From Microbacterium lacus (GTDB taxonomy: Bacteria; Actinomycetota; Actinomycetes; Actinomycetales; Microbacteriaceae): a stretch of 64,000 bases of DNA. The position numbers were made by a program, and so were the translations under genes. Positions 19,546 to 27,590 of the stretch are shown piece after piece. The notes beneath the pieces were generated by a model. That model had not been told where the DNA came from, did no database searches, and saw only the letters and a program-made list of their open reading frames with translations. The stretch's first letter is position 1. Every line of letters begins with the position of its first letter. The stretch lies in NCBI RefSeq assembly GCF_039531105.1, contig NZ_BAAAPK010000003.1, positions 1 through 64,000 of the forward strand, given 5' to 3'.

Positions 19546-21774
19546 ATGACGATGATTCGACAAGAGACGAGCGCTGTGCGCAGCGCACGATGGAGGTGGA
19601 CGGCGCTTGCGACCGCGGTGGCCGTGGGGACGGGTTCCCTGCTCGCGGTCCAGCCGGCGGCGGCGGAAGAAGACCCCTGGGTCGCGGAAGTCGTCCAGGA
19701 CAACGGGGTCGAGGACGTTTACCGGTTCACGGTTCCCAACTCGGCGATCCAGCCGGCCACCGGCATCACGGGGTCGGTCGTCGCGGTCGAGGGGAACTTC
19801 GCACCGGGCAAGACCTGGACGACCCTCAACATGGGCTCGAGCGGCGGCAACTGGTCATCCACGATCGGACCCCTCGAGCCGGGTCTCTACTACTACCAGT
19901 ACTCGGCGCGCCCCTCGTGGAATCAGGACGCGATCGGGTTCCGCAATCCCGGCAGCCCCCAGGAGGTGACCTCGCACCCGACGTGGAACACGCTGTTCGT
20001 CGACGGCCCGGGAGCCGAGTGGCTTGCGGACGTCCCCGGTGGTGGGCAACTCCAGGATCTCACGTACCGGAGCACCGTCACCAAAGCGGAGCGGTCGGCC
20101 TTGGTGTGGACACCGCCGGGTTTCGACGTCGATCGCGCCGAGCCGTACCCCGTCCTCTACCTGCTCCAAGACGAGGGGCAGAGCTATCGCGAGTGGGTCG
20201 AACTCGGACGGCTGCAGCAGATCCTCGACAATCTGGCACTCTCCGGCGACGCCGAGCCCATGGTCGTCGTGATGGCCGATGGCGAGTCCGACAACATCAC
20301 GCGCGAGGTGATCAACAACGTCCTCCCGGCCACCGAGAAGAAGTTCAACGTCTCGCGCAAGGGCGAGGATCGCGCGATCGCCGGCATCGGACGCGGAGCC
20401 GCCCAGGCTCTCGGTCTCATGATCGAGAAGGAGCGCGAGTTCGCGAACGTCGGATCGTTCTCGGGCTACCTCGACCCGAACACCCGCAAGATCCAGTCCA
20501 AGCAGATCAACCGGGTGACCGACGTCGTGCGACTGTACACCGGAAACGTCACCGACCCGCGCTACAACGCTACGGTCGAGCTCGCCGACACGTTCACCAG
20601 CGCGGGCGTCGAGTTCCAGTCCGACGGATCCGACCCGGATACGGGCGGCACGTGGGACACCTGGCAGAAGAATCTCCACGATTTCGCGCAGCGCGTGTTC
20701 CGTGATTCGGGCGACAGTGGACCGAGCGAAGGGCACCTTCCGCTCACGCCGCACTCGCTCCCGGCCGCCGGCACGACGCCCACCCCGTGGATCGACGAGA
20801 ACGGCGTCGTCACGTTCGAGACCGGCACGGAGTTCGCGAATGCGAACAACGTGACGGTGTGGGGCAACTTCGGACCCGCCGGCAGCTGGCCGCGCACGCC
20901 GATGGTCAAGCAGGACGACGGGCGCTGGCGCCTGACGATGCCGGTCGAGGCCGGGTCGTACTACTACAAGTTCGTCGTAGAGGGTTCGGACCGCAAGGAC
21001 ACCGCCAACCCGACGACGGTTCTGTCGGAGCCGAACTGGAGCACGTTCCAGGTGCCCGGTGACGAGACGCTCCGCGGTGAGTACACCACACCGGTCGCGC
21101 CGGAAGCGCGCGGTGAGGTCACGGTCATGAGCTACACGAGCGTCGCCACCGGCAACCCGACGCGGTCCGCGTACGTCTGGACGCCTCCGGGGTACGACCC
21201 CGAGCGCGCCGAGGCCTACCCGGTCTTCTACCTGCAGCACGGCGGCGGCCAGACCTGGACGGACTGGATCGAGGTCGGCTTCGCCGCGCAGATCCTGGAC
21301 AACCATCTCGCGAAGGGCGACATGGTCCCGATGGTCGTCGTCATGGCCAACGGCAACGGGGTGAACTTCCAGAACGAACTGTTCCAGCAGATCATCCCCG
21401 CGACCGAAGCGGCGTACAACACCAGCGCCGACCCGCAGAACCGGGCGATCGCCGGCCTGTCGATGGGTTCCGGCCTGGCGTTGAACACGCTCTACCAGTA
21501 CCCGGGCGAGTTCGCGTACGTCGGCGCCATGTCGGCGTTCAGCAACCCGCCGGCGAGCGCGGACGTGCAGGCGATCAACGACGGGACGACGCTCCTGCGC
21601 ATCTACACCGGTGACGTGCAGGACTTCACATATCAGAACACGCTGGGCCTCGTGAACGCTCTGAACGCCCGGGGCATCGATCACGAGTTCGCCCCCGTGA
21701 TCCCCGGCCCGCACAGTTGGGATGTCTGGCAGAAGGCGCTGATCGACTTCCTGCCGCGTCTGTTCCAGGGCTGA
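19546..21774 (+). CDS. Secreted tandem esterase (CE1/esterase D-like), first copy catalytically degenerate
   Basis: A 742-residue exported protein. The signal peptide ends at AVQPAAAEE (about residue 41). Then follow two repeats, each made of an E-set/CBM48-like beta domain and an esterase-D-like alpha/beta hydrolase domain; parallel motifs are SALVWTPPGFDVDRAE and SAYVWTPPGYDPERAE. The second copy has a normal nucleophile elbow, GLSMGSG (Ser near 638), and GPHSWDVWQ with the His. In the first copy these read GIGRGA and GGTWDTWQ, so both Ser and His are gone. It probably removes feruloyl or acetyl groups from arabinoxylan outside the cell (inferred from family and neighbours). ATG 19546 follows GAGAGAGG. 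Confidence 0.88.
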   Translation: MTMIRQETSAVRSARWRWTALATAVAVGTGSLLAVQPAAAEEDPWVAEVVQDNGVEDVYRFTVPNSAIQPATGITGSVVAVEGNFAPGKTWTTLNMGSSGGNWSSTIGPLEPGLYYYQYSARPSWNQDAIGFRNPGSPQEVTSHPTWNTLFVDGPGAEWLADVPGGGQLQDLTYRSTVTKAERSALVWTPPGFDVDRAEPYPVLYLLQDEGQSYREWVELGRLQQILDNLALSGDAEPMVVVMADGESDNITREVINNVLPATEKKFNVSRKGEDRAIAGIGRGAAQALGLMIEKEREFANVGSFSGYLDPNTRKIQSKQINRVTDVVRLYTGNVTDPRYNATVELADTFTSAGVEFQSDGSDPDTGGTWDTWQKNLHDFAQRVFRDSGDSGPSEGHLPLTPHSLPAAGTTPTPWIDENGVVTFETGTEFANANNVTVWGNFGPAGSWPRTPMVKQDDGRWRLTMPVEAGSYYYKFVVEGSDRKDTANPTTVLSEPNWSTFQVPGDETLRGEYTTPVAPEARGEVTVMSYTSVATGNPTRSAYVWTPPGYDPERAEAYPVFYLQHGGGQTWTDWIEVGFAAQILDNHLAKGDMVPMVVVMANGNGVNFQNELFQQIIPATEAAYNTSADPQNRAIAGLSMGSGLALNTLYQYPGEFAYVGAMSAFSNPPASADVQAINDGTTLLRIYTGDVQDFTYQNTLGLVNALNARGIDHEFAPVIPGPHSWDVWQKALIDFLPRLFQG

Positions 21775-21794
21775 GGAGGCTGCTGAGACAGACC

Positions 21795-21831
21795 GTGTGA
21801 CACCGTCGCCGCTTCGGCGGCGGTGTCACAC
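21795..21831. terminator. Bidirectional hairpin terminator between convergent genes
   Basis: GTGTGACACCG (21795-21805) pairs perfectly with CGGTGTCACAC (21821-21831), with a further inner CGCCG/CGGCG stem. It lies between the esterase stop at 21774 and the LacI gene stop at 21834, so it can serve both strands. Confidence 0.8.
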
Positions 21832-21833
21832 CG

Positions 21834-22919
21834 TCATGCTGTCGCGGGCACCGCGGCGCTCTCGTCGATGCCGTCCGTGTCGGTGACGTCCGCGACGTAC
21901 GGGAAGCCGGTGGACTCGCGCCCTACTATGCGGAAGTCGGGCTTGATCCGGCGCGGCGGCATCCGCTCGCCCTTCTCCCCGATCCGCTCGACGAGCATCT
22001 CGACCGCGATCTCCGCGATCTCTTCGCGCCCGGGGTCGACGCTCGACAGCGAGGGAATGGAGTACTTCGTGCCGTCGATGTTGTCGAATCCGATGACGGC
22101 GACGTCACCCGGGACGCGGACGCCCGCCTCGCCGAGGGCCCGGAGGGCACCGATCGCGAGTGAGTCGTTCAGTGCGAACAAGCCGTCGAAGGGAATGCCG
22201 GACGCGATCAGGCTGCGCGTCGCCGCGGCGCCGGTGTCGTGATGCCACAGCCCCGCCGGGCGCACGAGCGCCGGATCGGCCGGAATCCCCGCGGCCTGAA
22301 GGGCCTGGTGGTAGCCGCGGACCCGCAGGGTGGCGGACCCGAAGGCGTTCGCCTCTTCGTCGTCGTCCGCGCCGATCACGGCGATCCGCCGTCGGCCGAG
22401 GCTCAGGAGATGCTCGACGGCCGCTTTCGCCGACGACACGTTGTGCATCGTCACGTGATCGGTCGGGCCGCCGAATATGCTCTCGCCGAGGATCACGAGC
22501 GGGAACGGGACGTTCAGCAGCGCGGCGTCCGATTCATCGATCGTGACCGGGCTGAACACGATGCCGTCCGTGAGGCGCAGTCGACGGCCAGCGACGACAT
22601 CCAGCTCGTGCTGCCGAACCTGATTGGTCTGATCGACCACGACGCCGAGGCCCCTCTTCTCCGCGGCGCGGATGATCGAGTCGGCGAGCTCGGCGAAGTA
22701 CGCCTCCCGGACGGAAGGGATCGCCAGTCCGATCACGCCGGTCTTGCCCGAGCGCAGTCCGCGCGCGGAGAGGTTCGGCTGATAGCCGAGCTCCTTGATC
22801 GCTGTCAGGACGCGGTCGCGCGTCGCAGAGCGGACGTGGGGATAGTCATTGATGACGTTCGAGACCGTCTTGATCGACACGCCCGCGACGCGGGCGACAT
22901 CGTGCATCGTCGCATTCAT
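21834..22919 (-). CDS. LacI-family regulator, candidate controller of the TTACAACGTTGTAA sites
   Basis: A 361-residue repressor. The helix-turn-helix TMHDVARVAGVSIKTVSNVI (about 4-23) is followed by the minor-groove hinge PNLSARGLRSGKTG and a sugar-binding core with AVIGFDNIDGTKYSIPSLSS near the end. ATG 22919 has GGAGG about 8 bases upstream. It faces the secreted esterase gene convergently and the isomerase/kinase operon divergently, so it is the most likely protein to bind the near-palindromes at 19349, 19416 and 23078. The effector may be a pentose or tetrulose derivative; this is inference. Confidence 0.88.
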   Translation of the reverse strand: MNATMHDVARVAGVSIKTVSNVINDYPHVRSATRDRVLTAIKELGYQPNLSARGLRSGKTGVIGLAIPSVREAYFAELADSIIRAAEKRGLGVVVDQTNQVRQHELDVVAGRRLRLTDGIVFSPVTIDESDAALLNVPFPLVILGESIFGGPTDHVTMHNVSSAKAAVEHLLSLGRRRIAVIGADDDEEANAFGSATLRVRGYHQALQAAGIPADPALVRPAGLWHHDTGAAATRSLIASGIPFDGLFALNDSLAIGALRALGEAGVRVPGDVAVIGFDNIDGTKYSIPSLSSVDPGREEIAEIAVEMLVERIGEKGERMPPRRIKPDFRIVGRESTGFPYVADVTDTDGIDESAAVPATA

Positions 22920-23076
22920 CCCGCCCCTCCGCCCGTGTGCTGTGCCGATGAATGTGCCGCAAGCATATCCTCGCGGGCGACCGCGGTCGGGCAGGCCCGG
23001 GCGCCGGGTGGCGCGAATCGCACCCGACGAGCGCGTCGATCCCGCCGACTCGCGCATCGGAACACGCGACCCGATA

Positions 23077-23104
23077 TTTACAACGTTGTGTTTTCGTGTA
23101 TCGT
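23077..23104 (+). promoter_or_regulatory. Promoter with overlapping TTACAACGTTGTGT operator
   Basis: TTTACA (23077-23082) and TATCGT (23099-23104) with a 16-base spacer form a promoter for the operon starting at 23135. The operator TTACAACGTTGTGT (23078-23091) overlaps the -35 box and matches 12 of 14 bases of the perfect palindrome, so occlusion of RNA polymerase is the likely mode. Confidence 0.6.
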
Positions 23105-23134
23105 GCTCGATACGTCACCCAGGAGGATGCCCCG

Positions 23135-24127
23135 ATGGCGCTCACCGCTGAGACCTGGCCGATCGCGGCTTCGCTTCTTCCGTTCACCGCGGAACGCCTC
23201 GCGGATGGCGAACCCGATGCGCAGGCGCTCCGGCGCTGGCAGCGCGTATTCGACGCCGTCGTCGATGCGGGCTTCGACGCGGTCGACCTCACCGACACCT
23301 GGACCGCATTCGGCGATCTGACACCGGTCCAGACGGACGCGATGCGGGAGTCCCTCGCGCAGAGCGGCCTCACGCCGGCATCCCTCTCCGTCATCCGCCG
23401 CAGCGTCACGGACGAATTGGACGGCGAGGAGAACCTCGCCTACAGCCACCGCTGCATCGATCTCGCCGCGGACTGGGGGGTCGGAGTGGTGTCGGTGGGC
23501 CTGCACCGGCCGCTTACCGCGGAGCAGCGGCAGCAGCTGTGGTTCTGGACTGTCGCGGGGCATCGGGACCCGTACGACGACCCGGCGACGTGGGAGCTCG
23601 CGGTCCGGCGGTTCCGAGAACTCGGGCGTCACGCGGCGGACGTCGGGGTGCTGCTCTCGCTGGAGATGTACGAGCACACGTACCTCGGCACTGCCGACTC
23701 CGCGGTCCGGCTCGTCGAGGACATCGGAATGGACGTGGTCGGTCTCAACCCGGACTTCGGCAACCTCATCCGCCTGCACGAGCCGATCGAGGACTGGCGA
23801 GAGATCGCCCGGCAGACGCTGCCGTACGCCAACTACTGGCACGTCAAGAACTACACGCGCGACGAGGATGCCGTCACGGGGGCCGTCACGAGCAGCCCGA
23901 CGTACCTCGAGAGCGGGCTGATCGACTACCGCTCCGCGCTGCAGTGTGCGATCGAGGCCGGCTTCCAGGGTGTCATCTGCACGGAGCACTACGGCGGAGA
24001 CGGTCTCAGCATGAGCGCCGCCAATCGTGACTACCTGCGCGACCGGATCCTTCCCCGGCGCGCATACGACCCGCCTCCGAGCCGCGTGCGGCAGCAGTTC
24101 CCGCAGAGCGCAGGAGCGGCGCGATGA
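23135..24127 (+). CDS. Sugar phosphate isomerase/epimerase (TIM barrel)
   Basis: A 330-residue xylose-isomerase-like TIM barrel. Likely metal ligands are the Glu in SLEMYEHTYLG (near 190), the Asp in GLNPDFGNLIRL (near 212), the His in WHVKNY (near 238) and the Glu in CTEHYGGDG (near 289). ATG 23135 has an ideal AGGAGG 8 bases upstream. It begins an operon with a DAK-type kinase, an RpiB-type isomerase and a dehydrogenase, all joined by overlaps or 1-base gaps. It probably isomerises or epimerises a sugar before phosphorylation. The family cannot be assigned to one substrate by reading alone. Confidence 0.85.
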   Translation: MALTAETWPIAASLLPFTAERLADGEPDAQALRRWQRVFDAVVDAGFDAVDLTDTWTAFGDLTPVQTDAMRESLAQSGLTPASLSVIRRSVTDELDGEENLAYSHRCIDLAADWGVGVVSVGLHRPLTAEQRQQLWFWTVAGHRDPYDDPATWELAVRRFRELGRHAADVGVLLSLEMYEHTYLGTADSAVRLVEDIGMDVVGLNPDFGNLIRLHEPIEDWREIARQTLPYANYWHVKNYTRDEDAVTGAVTSSPTYLESGLIDYRSALQCAIEAGFQGVICTEHYGGDGLSMSAANRDYLRDRILPRRAYDPPPSRVRQQFPQSAGAAR

Positions 24128-25908
24128 CCCGAATCTTCGCCGACCCGGAGGCGTTCGTCGACGACGCGCTCGAGGGCTTCGCGCGCGTGCACGGTGATCT
24201 CGTCCACCGCGTCGACGGCGGGATCGTGCGCGCCCGTCCGCTCGCGGCCGGGCGCGTGGCGGTCGTGATCGGCGGCGGATCGGGGCACTATCCGGCGTTC
24301 GCGGGCCTCGTCGGCGCCGGAGTGGCGGCGGGAGCGGTCTGCGGCAACATCTTCTCCTCTCCCTCGGCCCGCCAGGTGGCCAGCGTCGCGCGTGCCGCCG
24401 ACGCCGGGGGCGGCATCCTGCTCAGCTACGGCAACTACGCGGGCGACGTGATCCACTTCGGGGCGGCCGAGCGCGAACTCCGCGCATCGGGAATCGACGT
24501 GCGCACCGTCCTCGTGACCGACGACATCGCGAGCGCTCCCGTGGACGTGCGCAACACGCGTCGGGGGATCGCCGGCGACCTGTGTGTCTTCCGCATCGCG
24601 GGAGCCGCCGCCGAAGAGGGCGCCGACATCGATGAGGTCGAGCGTCTCGCCCGCCGGGCGAACGACCGCACGCGGACCCTCGGCGTCGCTTTCGGCGGGT
24701 GCGCGCTCCCGGGTGCCGCGGGACCGCTGTTCACGGTGCCCGTCGGAATGATGTCGGTCGGGCTCGGCATCCACGGTGAACCCGGCGTGCGCGACGTGCC
24801 GATGCAGCGTGCGCCCGAACTCGCCCTGACGCTCCTCGATCCTCTCCTGGCGGAGCGACCCGAGGGTGCGGGCTCGCGCGCCGTGCTGATCGTCAACGGG
24901 CTCGGCACCGTCAAGTATGAAGAGCTCTTCGTGCTGTATCGGCACCTGACCGACATCCTCGTCGCGGAAGGTGTGGAGGTCGTCAGTCCCCTCTGCGGAG
25001 AACTCGTGACGAGCCTCGACATGGCGGGGGTCTCGGTGACGGTGCTCTGGGTGGACGACGAGCTCGAACGGCTGTGGAACGCTCCGGCTTCCACACCCGC
25101 CTTTGCGCGAGGAAGTATGGGCGTGCAGTCACGTGTGCAATCTCCTGTCTCGTCGCCGGGTCCGGATGCCGCCGATGCCGAGCCGTCGGTGTCGGCGGAC
25201 GGAGCGGGCGGAACGCCCGCCGATCCCGTTCGCCCGGACGCGTCGCCCGCGTCGCAATCGGCCGCGGCGCTGTGCGCCGAGCTGTTCGACGGGGCGCGCG
25301 CCGTGATCGCCGAGAACGCCGCCGCACTCGGTGACCTCGACGCGATCGCGGGCGACGGCGACCACGGGGTCGGGATGCTGCGGGGGATCGACGCGGCGAC
25401 GGCCGCTGCGATCGGCAGTGACGGGAAACTCGGTGTCGGCGAACAGCTGCGGCGCGCCGGGGCGGCGTGGGCCGACCGCGCGGGCGGCACGTCGGGCGCA
25501 CTGTGGGGAGCCGCTCTCGAAGCCATGGCCGACGCGCTCGCACACACCGACCCGGACGCCGCCGCGGTTGCGGACGCGATCCACGCCGGGCGGACGAGGA
25601 TCGAGCAGCTGGGCGGTGCCCAGCTCGGCGACAAGACGCTTGTGGACGCCCTCATCCCCTTCGACGACGAGTTCCGCCGGAAGGTCGTGCTCGGTGCGAC
25701 CGTCGCAGACGCGATGCGGGATGCCGCAGCCGCCGCCGCGGCGGCCGCCGAGGCCACCGCGACGCTCACGCCACGCAAGGGGCGTGCACGACCGCTCGCC
25801 GAACGCAGCATCGGGCATCCCGATCCGGGAGCCGTGTCGTTCGCCATGATCGTCGGCGCGCTCGTGCCGCGGGACGGCGCGCGTGTGCCGCAGGAGGAGG
25901 AGTCCTGA
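24124..25908 (+). CDS. Dihydroxyacetone/erythrulose-type kinase, fused DhaK-DhaL
   Basis: A 594-residue ATP-dependent DAK-family kinase. The DhaK half (1-330) has [20 protein letters not shown] near 48 and [12 protein letters not shown] near 220, whose His forms the covalent hemiaminal with the keto substrate. A low-complexity Ala/Pro/Ser linker (about 340-378) leads to the DhaL half, with [13 protein letters not shown] (Mg/ATP site) near 410, [12 protein letters not shown] near 455 and [10 protein letters not shown] near 500. The start overlaps the isomerase stop (ATGA). With an RpiB-type isomerase next door the set resembles the tetrulose (L- or D-erythrulose) kinase/isomerase modules described in mycobacteria; plain glycerone kinase is the alternative. 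Confidence 0.88.
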   Translation: MTRIFADPEAFVDDALEGFARVHGDLVHRVDGGIVRARPLAAGRVAVVIGGGSGHYPAFAGLVGAGVAAGAVCGNIFSSPSARQVASVARAADAGGGILLSYGNYAGDVIHFGAAERELRASGIDVRTVLVTDDIASAPVDVRNTRRGIAGDLCVFRIAGAAAEEGADIDEVERLARRANDRTRTLGVAFGGCALPGAAGPLFTVPVGMMSVGLGIHGEPGVRDVPMQRAPELALTLLDPLLAERPEGAGSRAVLIVNGLGTVKYEELFVLYRHLTDILVAEGVEVVSPLCGELVTSLDMAGVSVTVLWVDDELERLWNAPASTPAFARGSMGVQSRVQSPVSSPGPDAADAEPSVSADGAGGTPADPVRPDASPASQSAAALCAELFDGARAVIAENAAALGDLDAIAGDGDHGVGMLRGIDAATAAAIGSDGKLGVGEQLRRAGAAWADRAGGTSGALWGAALEAMADALAHTDPDAAAVADAIHAGRTRIEQLGGAQLGDKTLVDALIPFDDEFRRKVVLGATVADAMRDAAAAAAAAAEATATLTPRKGRARPLAERSIGHPDPGAVSFAMIVGALVPRDGARVPQEEES

Positions 25909-25909
25909 C

Positions 25910-26371
25910 ATGGGATGGAAGATCGCGATCGGCGCTGATGACGCCGGCTTCGCCTACAAGCAGGTGCTCGGCGAGCATCTGCGTGCGCATCCCCGAGTCG
26001 ATGCCGTGGTCGACGTCGGCGTGACGGCCCACGACACGACGCCGTACCCGCGGGTCGCGGGCGACGCCGCTCGCCTGATCGCCGCAGGGACCGTCGATCG
26101 CGCCCTCCTGGTCTGCGGCACCGGACTCGGGGTGGCGATCGCGGCGAACAAGGTCCGCGGCATCCGCGCGGTGACCGCCCACGACAGCTATTCGGTCGAA
26201 CGGGCGGTGCTGAGCAACGATGCGCAGGTTCTCGCCCTGGGAGCGCGGGTGATCGGGCTCGAACTGGCGAAGAAGCTCGTCGACGAGTGGCTCACCCATA
26301 CGTTCGACCCGGCATCGGCGTCGGCGGCGAAAGTGGCGCTCATCGGTCAGATCGAAGCAGAGGAGAAGTGA
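25910..26371 (+). CDS. RpiB/LacAB-family sugar-phosphate isomerase
   Basis: A 153-residue aldose-ketose phosphate isomerase. [14 protein letters not shown] near the N-terminus is the phosphate/ring-opening site, and [22 protein letters not shown] near 72-93 holds the family CGTG motif, whose Cys is the usual catalytic base. [18 protein letters not shown] follows. One base separates it from the kinase stop, with AGGAGGAGG just upstream. In this context it most likely converts the tetrulose-phosphate made by the DAK kinase to an aldose-phosphate such as erythrose 4-phosphate, rather than acting as ribose-5-phosphate isomerase (inference). Confidence 0.88.
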   Translation: MGWKIAIGADDAGFAYKQVLGEHLRAHPRVDAVVDVGVTAHDTTPYPRVAGDAARLIAAGTVDRALLVCGTGLGVAIAANKVRGIRAVTAHDSYSVERAVLSNDAQVLALGARVIGLELAKKLVDEWLTHTFDPASASAAKVALIGQIEAEEK

Positions 26372-27324
26372 TGATCGGTCGGATCGCCGTCGTCGGTTCG
26401 GGATACATGGGGGGCGGCATCGCGCAGGTGCTCGCCCTGGCGGGGCACGACGTGAGGCTCGCCGACGTCAGCGCCGAACACGCGGCGCGCAGCAGGGAGC
26501 GGATCGTCACCGAGGCGGCCGACTACGCGCAGCGCGGCCTGTTCCCCGAGGACGCCGCGGAGCGCGTCGCCGCACGCGTCGCAGCCGCGGCATCGATCGA
26601 GGACGCGGTGGAGGATGCGGATTTCATCGAGGAGGCCGTTCCCGAGATCCTCACGCTCAAACACGAGACCCTCGCACGGGTGAGCGCGGCTGCACGGGCC
26701 GATGCCCTCATCGGCAGCAACACCTCCACGATCTCGATCGGCACGCTCGCTGAAGGGGTAGAGAGGCCCGAACGGTTCCTCGGTGTGCACTTCAGCAACC
26801 CGGCCCCGTTCATCCCGGGTGTCGAGGTCATTCCGCACGCGGCGACGCGCGCCGACGCCGCGGCCGAGGTGATCGCCCTGCTGGCGGCGGCCGGCAAGCT
26901 CGGCGTCGAGGTCGCCGACGTCACCGGATTCGTCCTCAATCGCCTGCAGTACGCGCTCTTCAGCGAAGCGTCGAGACTCGTCGAGGAGGGGGTCGCGATG
27001 GCGGAGGCGGTCGACACGATCACCCGGACGACGTTCGGCTACCGATTGCCGTTCTTCGGCCCGTTCGCGATCGCCGACATGGCGGGGCTCGACGTGTACG
27101 CGTTCTGCTACCGATCGCTCTCCGAGGGGTACCCCGACCGCTTCGCCGCCCCGGATGCCCTCACCGAACGCGTCGCGGACGGTGCTCTCGGGGTCAAGAG
27201 CGGGCGCGGATTCCTCGCGACCCCACCCGAGCAGCTGCCGGAGCTGGTCGCCCACCGGGACGCCGCCTACGCGGCGATGCGCCGGCTCCTCGATGAGCTC
27301 GGAGATGCCCCCGTCACGTACTGA
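26371..27324 (+). CDS. 3-hydroxyacyl-CoA-dehydrogenase-like NAD-dependent dehydrogenase
   Basis: A 317-residue two-domain enzyme. The Rossmann motif GSGYMGGGIAQVLALAGHDV (about 9-28) binds NAD. SNTSTISI and FLGVHFSNPAPF carry the catalytic Ser and His region of the family, and VTGFVLNRLQYALFSEA begins the helical C-terminal domain. The ATG overlaps the previous stop (TGATG). In a sugar operon such proteins are often polyol or sugar-acid dehydrogenases (L-gulonate-3-dehydrogenase-like) rather than fatty-acid enzymes. Its step here, before or after the kinase, is open. Confidence 0.85.
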   Translation: MIGRIAVVGSGYMGGGIAQVLALAGHDVRLADVSAEHAARSRERIVTEAADYAQRGLFPEDAAERVAARVAAAASIEDAVEDADFIEEAVPEILTLKHETLARVSAAARADALIGSNTSTISIGTLAEGVERPERFLGVHFSNPAPFIPGVEVIPHAATRADAAAEVIALLAAAGKLGVEVADVTGFVLNRLQYALFSEASRLVEEGVAMAEAVDTITRTTFGYRLPFFGPFAIADMAGLDVYAFCYRSLSEGYPDRFAAPDALTERVADGALGVKSGRGFLATPPEQLPELVAHRDAAYAAMRRLLDELGDAPVTY

Positions 27325-27333
27325 CCGTCCCCG

Positions 27334-27371
27334 ACGACGTCGCCCCCGCCTCTCGACGGGGGCGACGTCGT
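27334..27371 (+). terminator. Strong hairpin ending the isomerase/kinase operon
   Basis: Fifteen-base perfect arms, ACGACGTCGCCCCCG (27334-27348) and CGGGGGCGACGTCGT (27357-27371), lie 10 bases after the dehydrogenase stop. There is no U-run, as is common in high-GC genomes. It separates this operon from the promoter of the importer operon. Confidence 0.75.
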
Positions 27372-27412
27372 GCGTGATGTCGGCGTTTCGACAGGAAGTT
27401 TTCGGAAGGGTC

Positions 27413-27473
27413 TTGACACCCGCGCGAGCATCGGGAATAGTCAGTTTGCAACGTTGAAAGTACAACGTTGCAA
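27413..27473 (+). promoter_or_regulatory. Importer-operon promoter with tandem AACGTT operators
   Basis: TTGACA (27413-27418) and AATAGT (27436-27441) with a 17-base spacer form the best promoter in the window. Immediately downstream lie TTGCAACGTTGAAA (27446-27459) and GTACAACGTTGCAA (27460-27473), directly adjoining. A repressor there would block the start site. The leader from 27474 to 27590 holds no evident gene. Confidence 0.7.
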
Positions 27474-27590
27474 ACGCGATCGCACAGAAAACCTCGCCCC
27501 CTCGGCGGACCCGTAACGCCCTGTCCCAGGGCGGTCTGTCACGATCGCGGGCGCTCTGACAAAGATGTCCAGCATCCGAAAGGAAACACA

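Noticed and set aside
25132..25260. A possible frameshift or insertion in the DAK kinase
   Set aside because: The low-complexity stretch is a normal Ala/Pro/Ser linker between the DhaK and DhaL halves, and both halves stay in the same frame.
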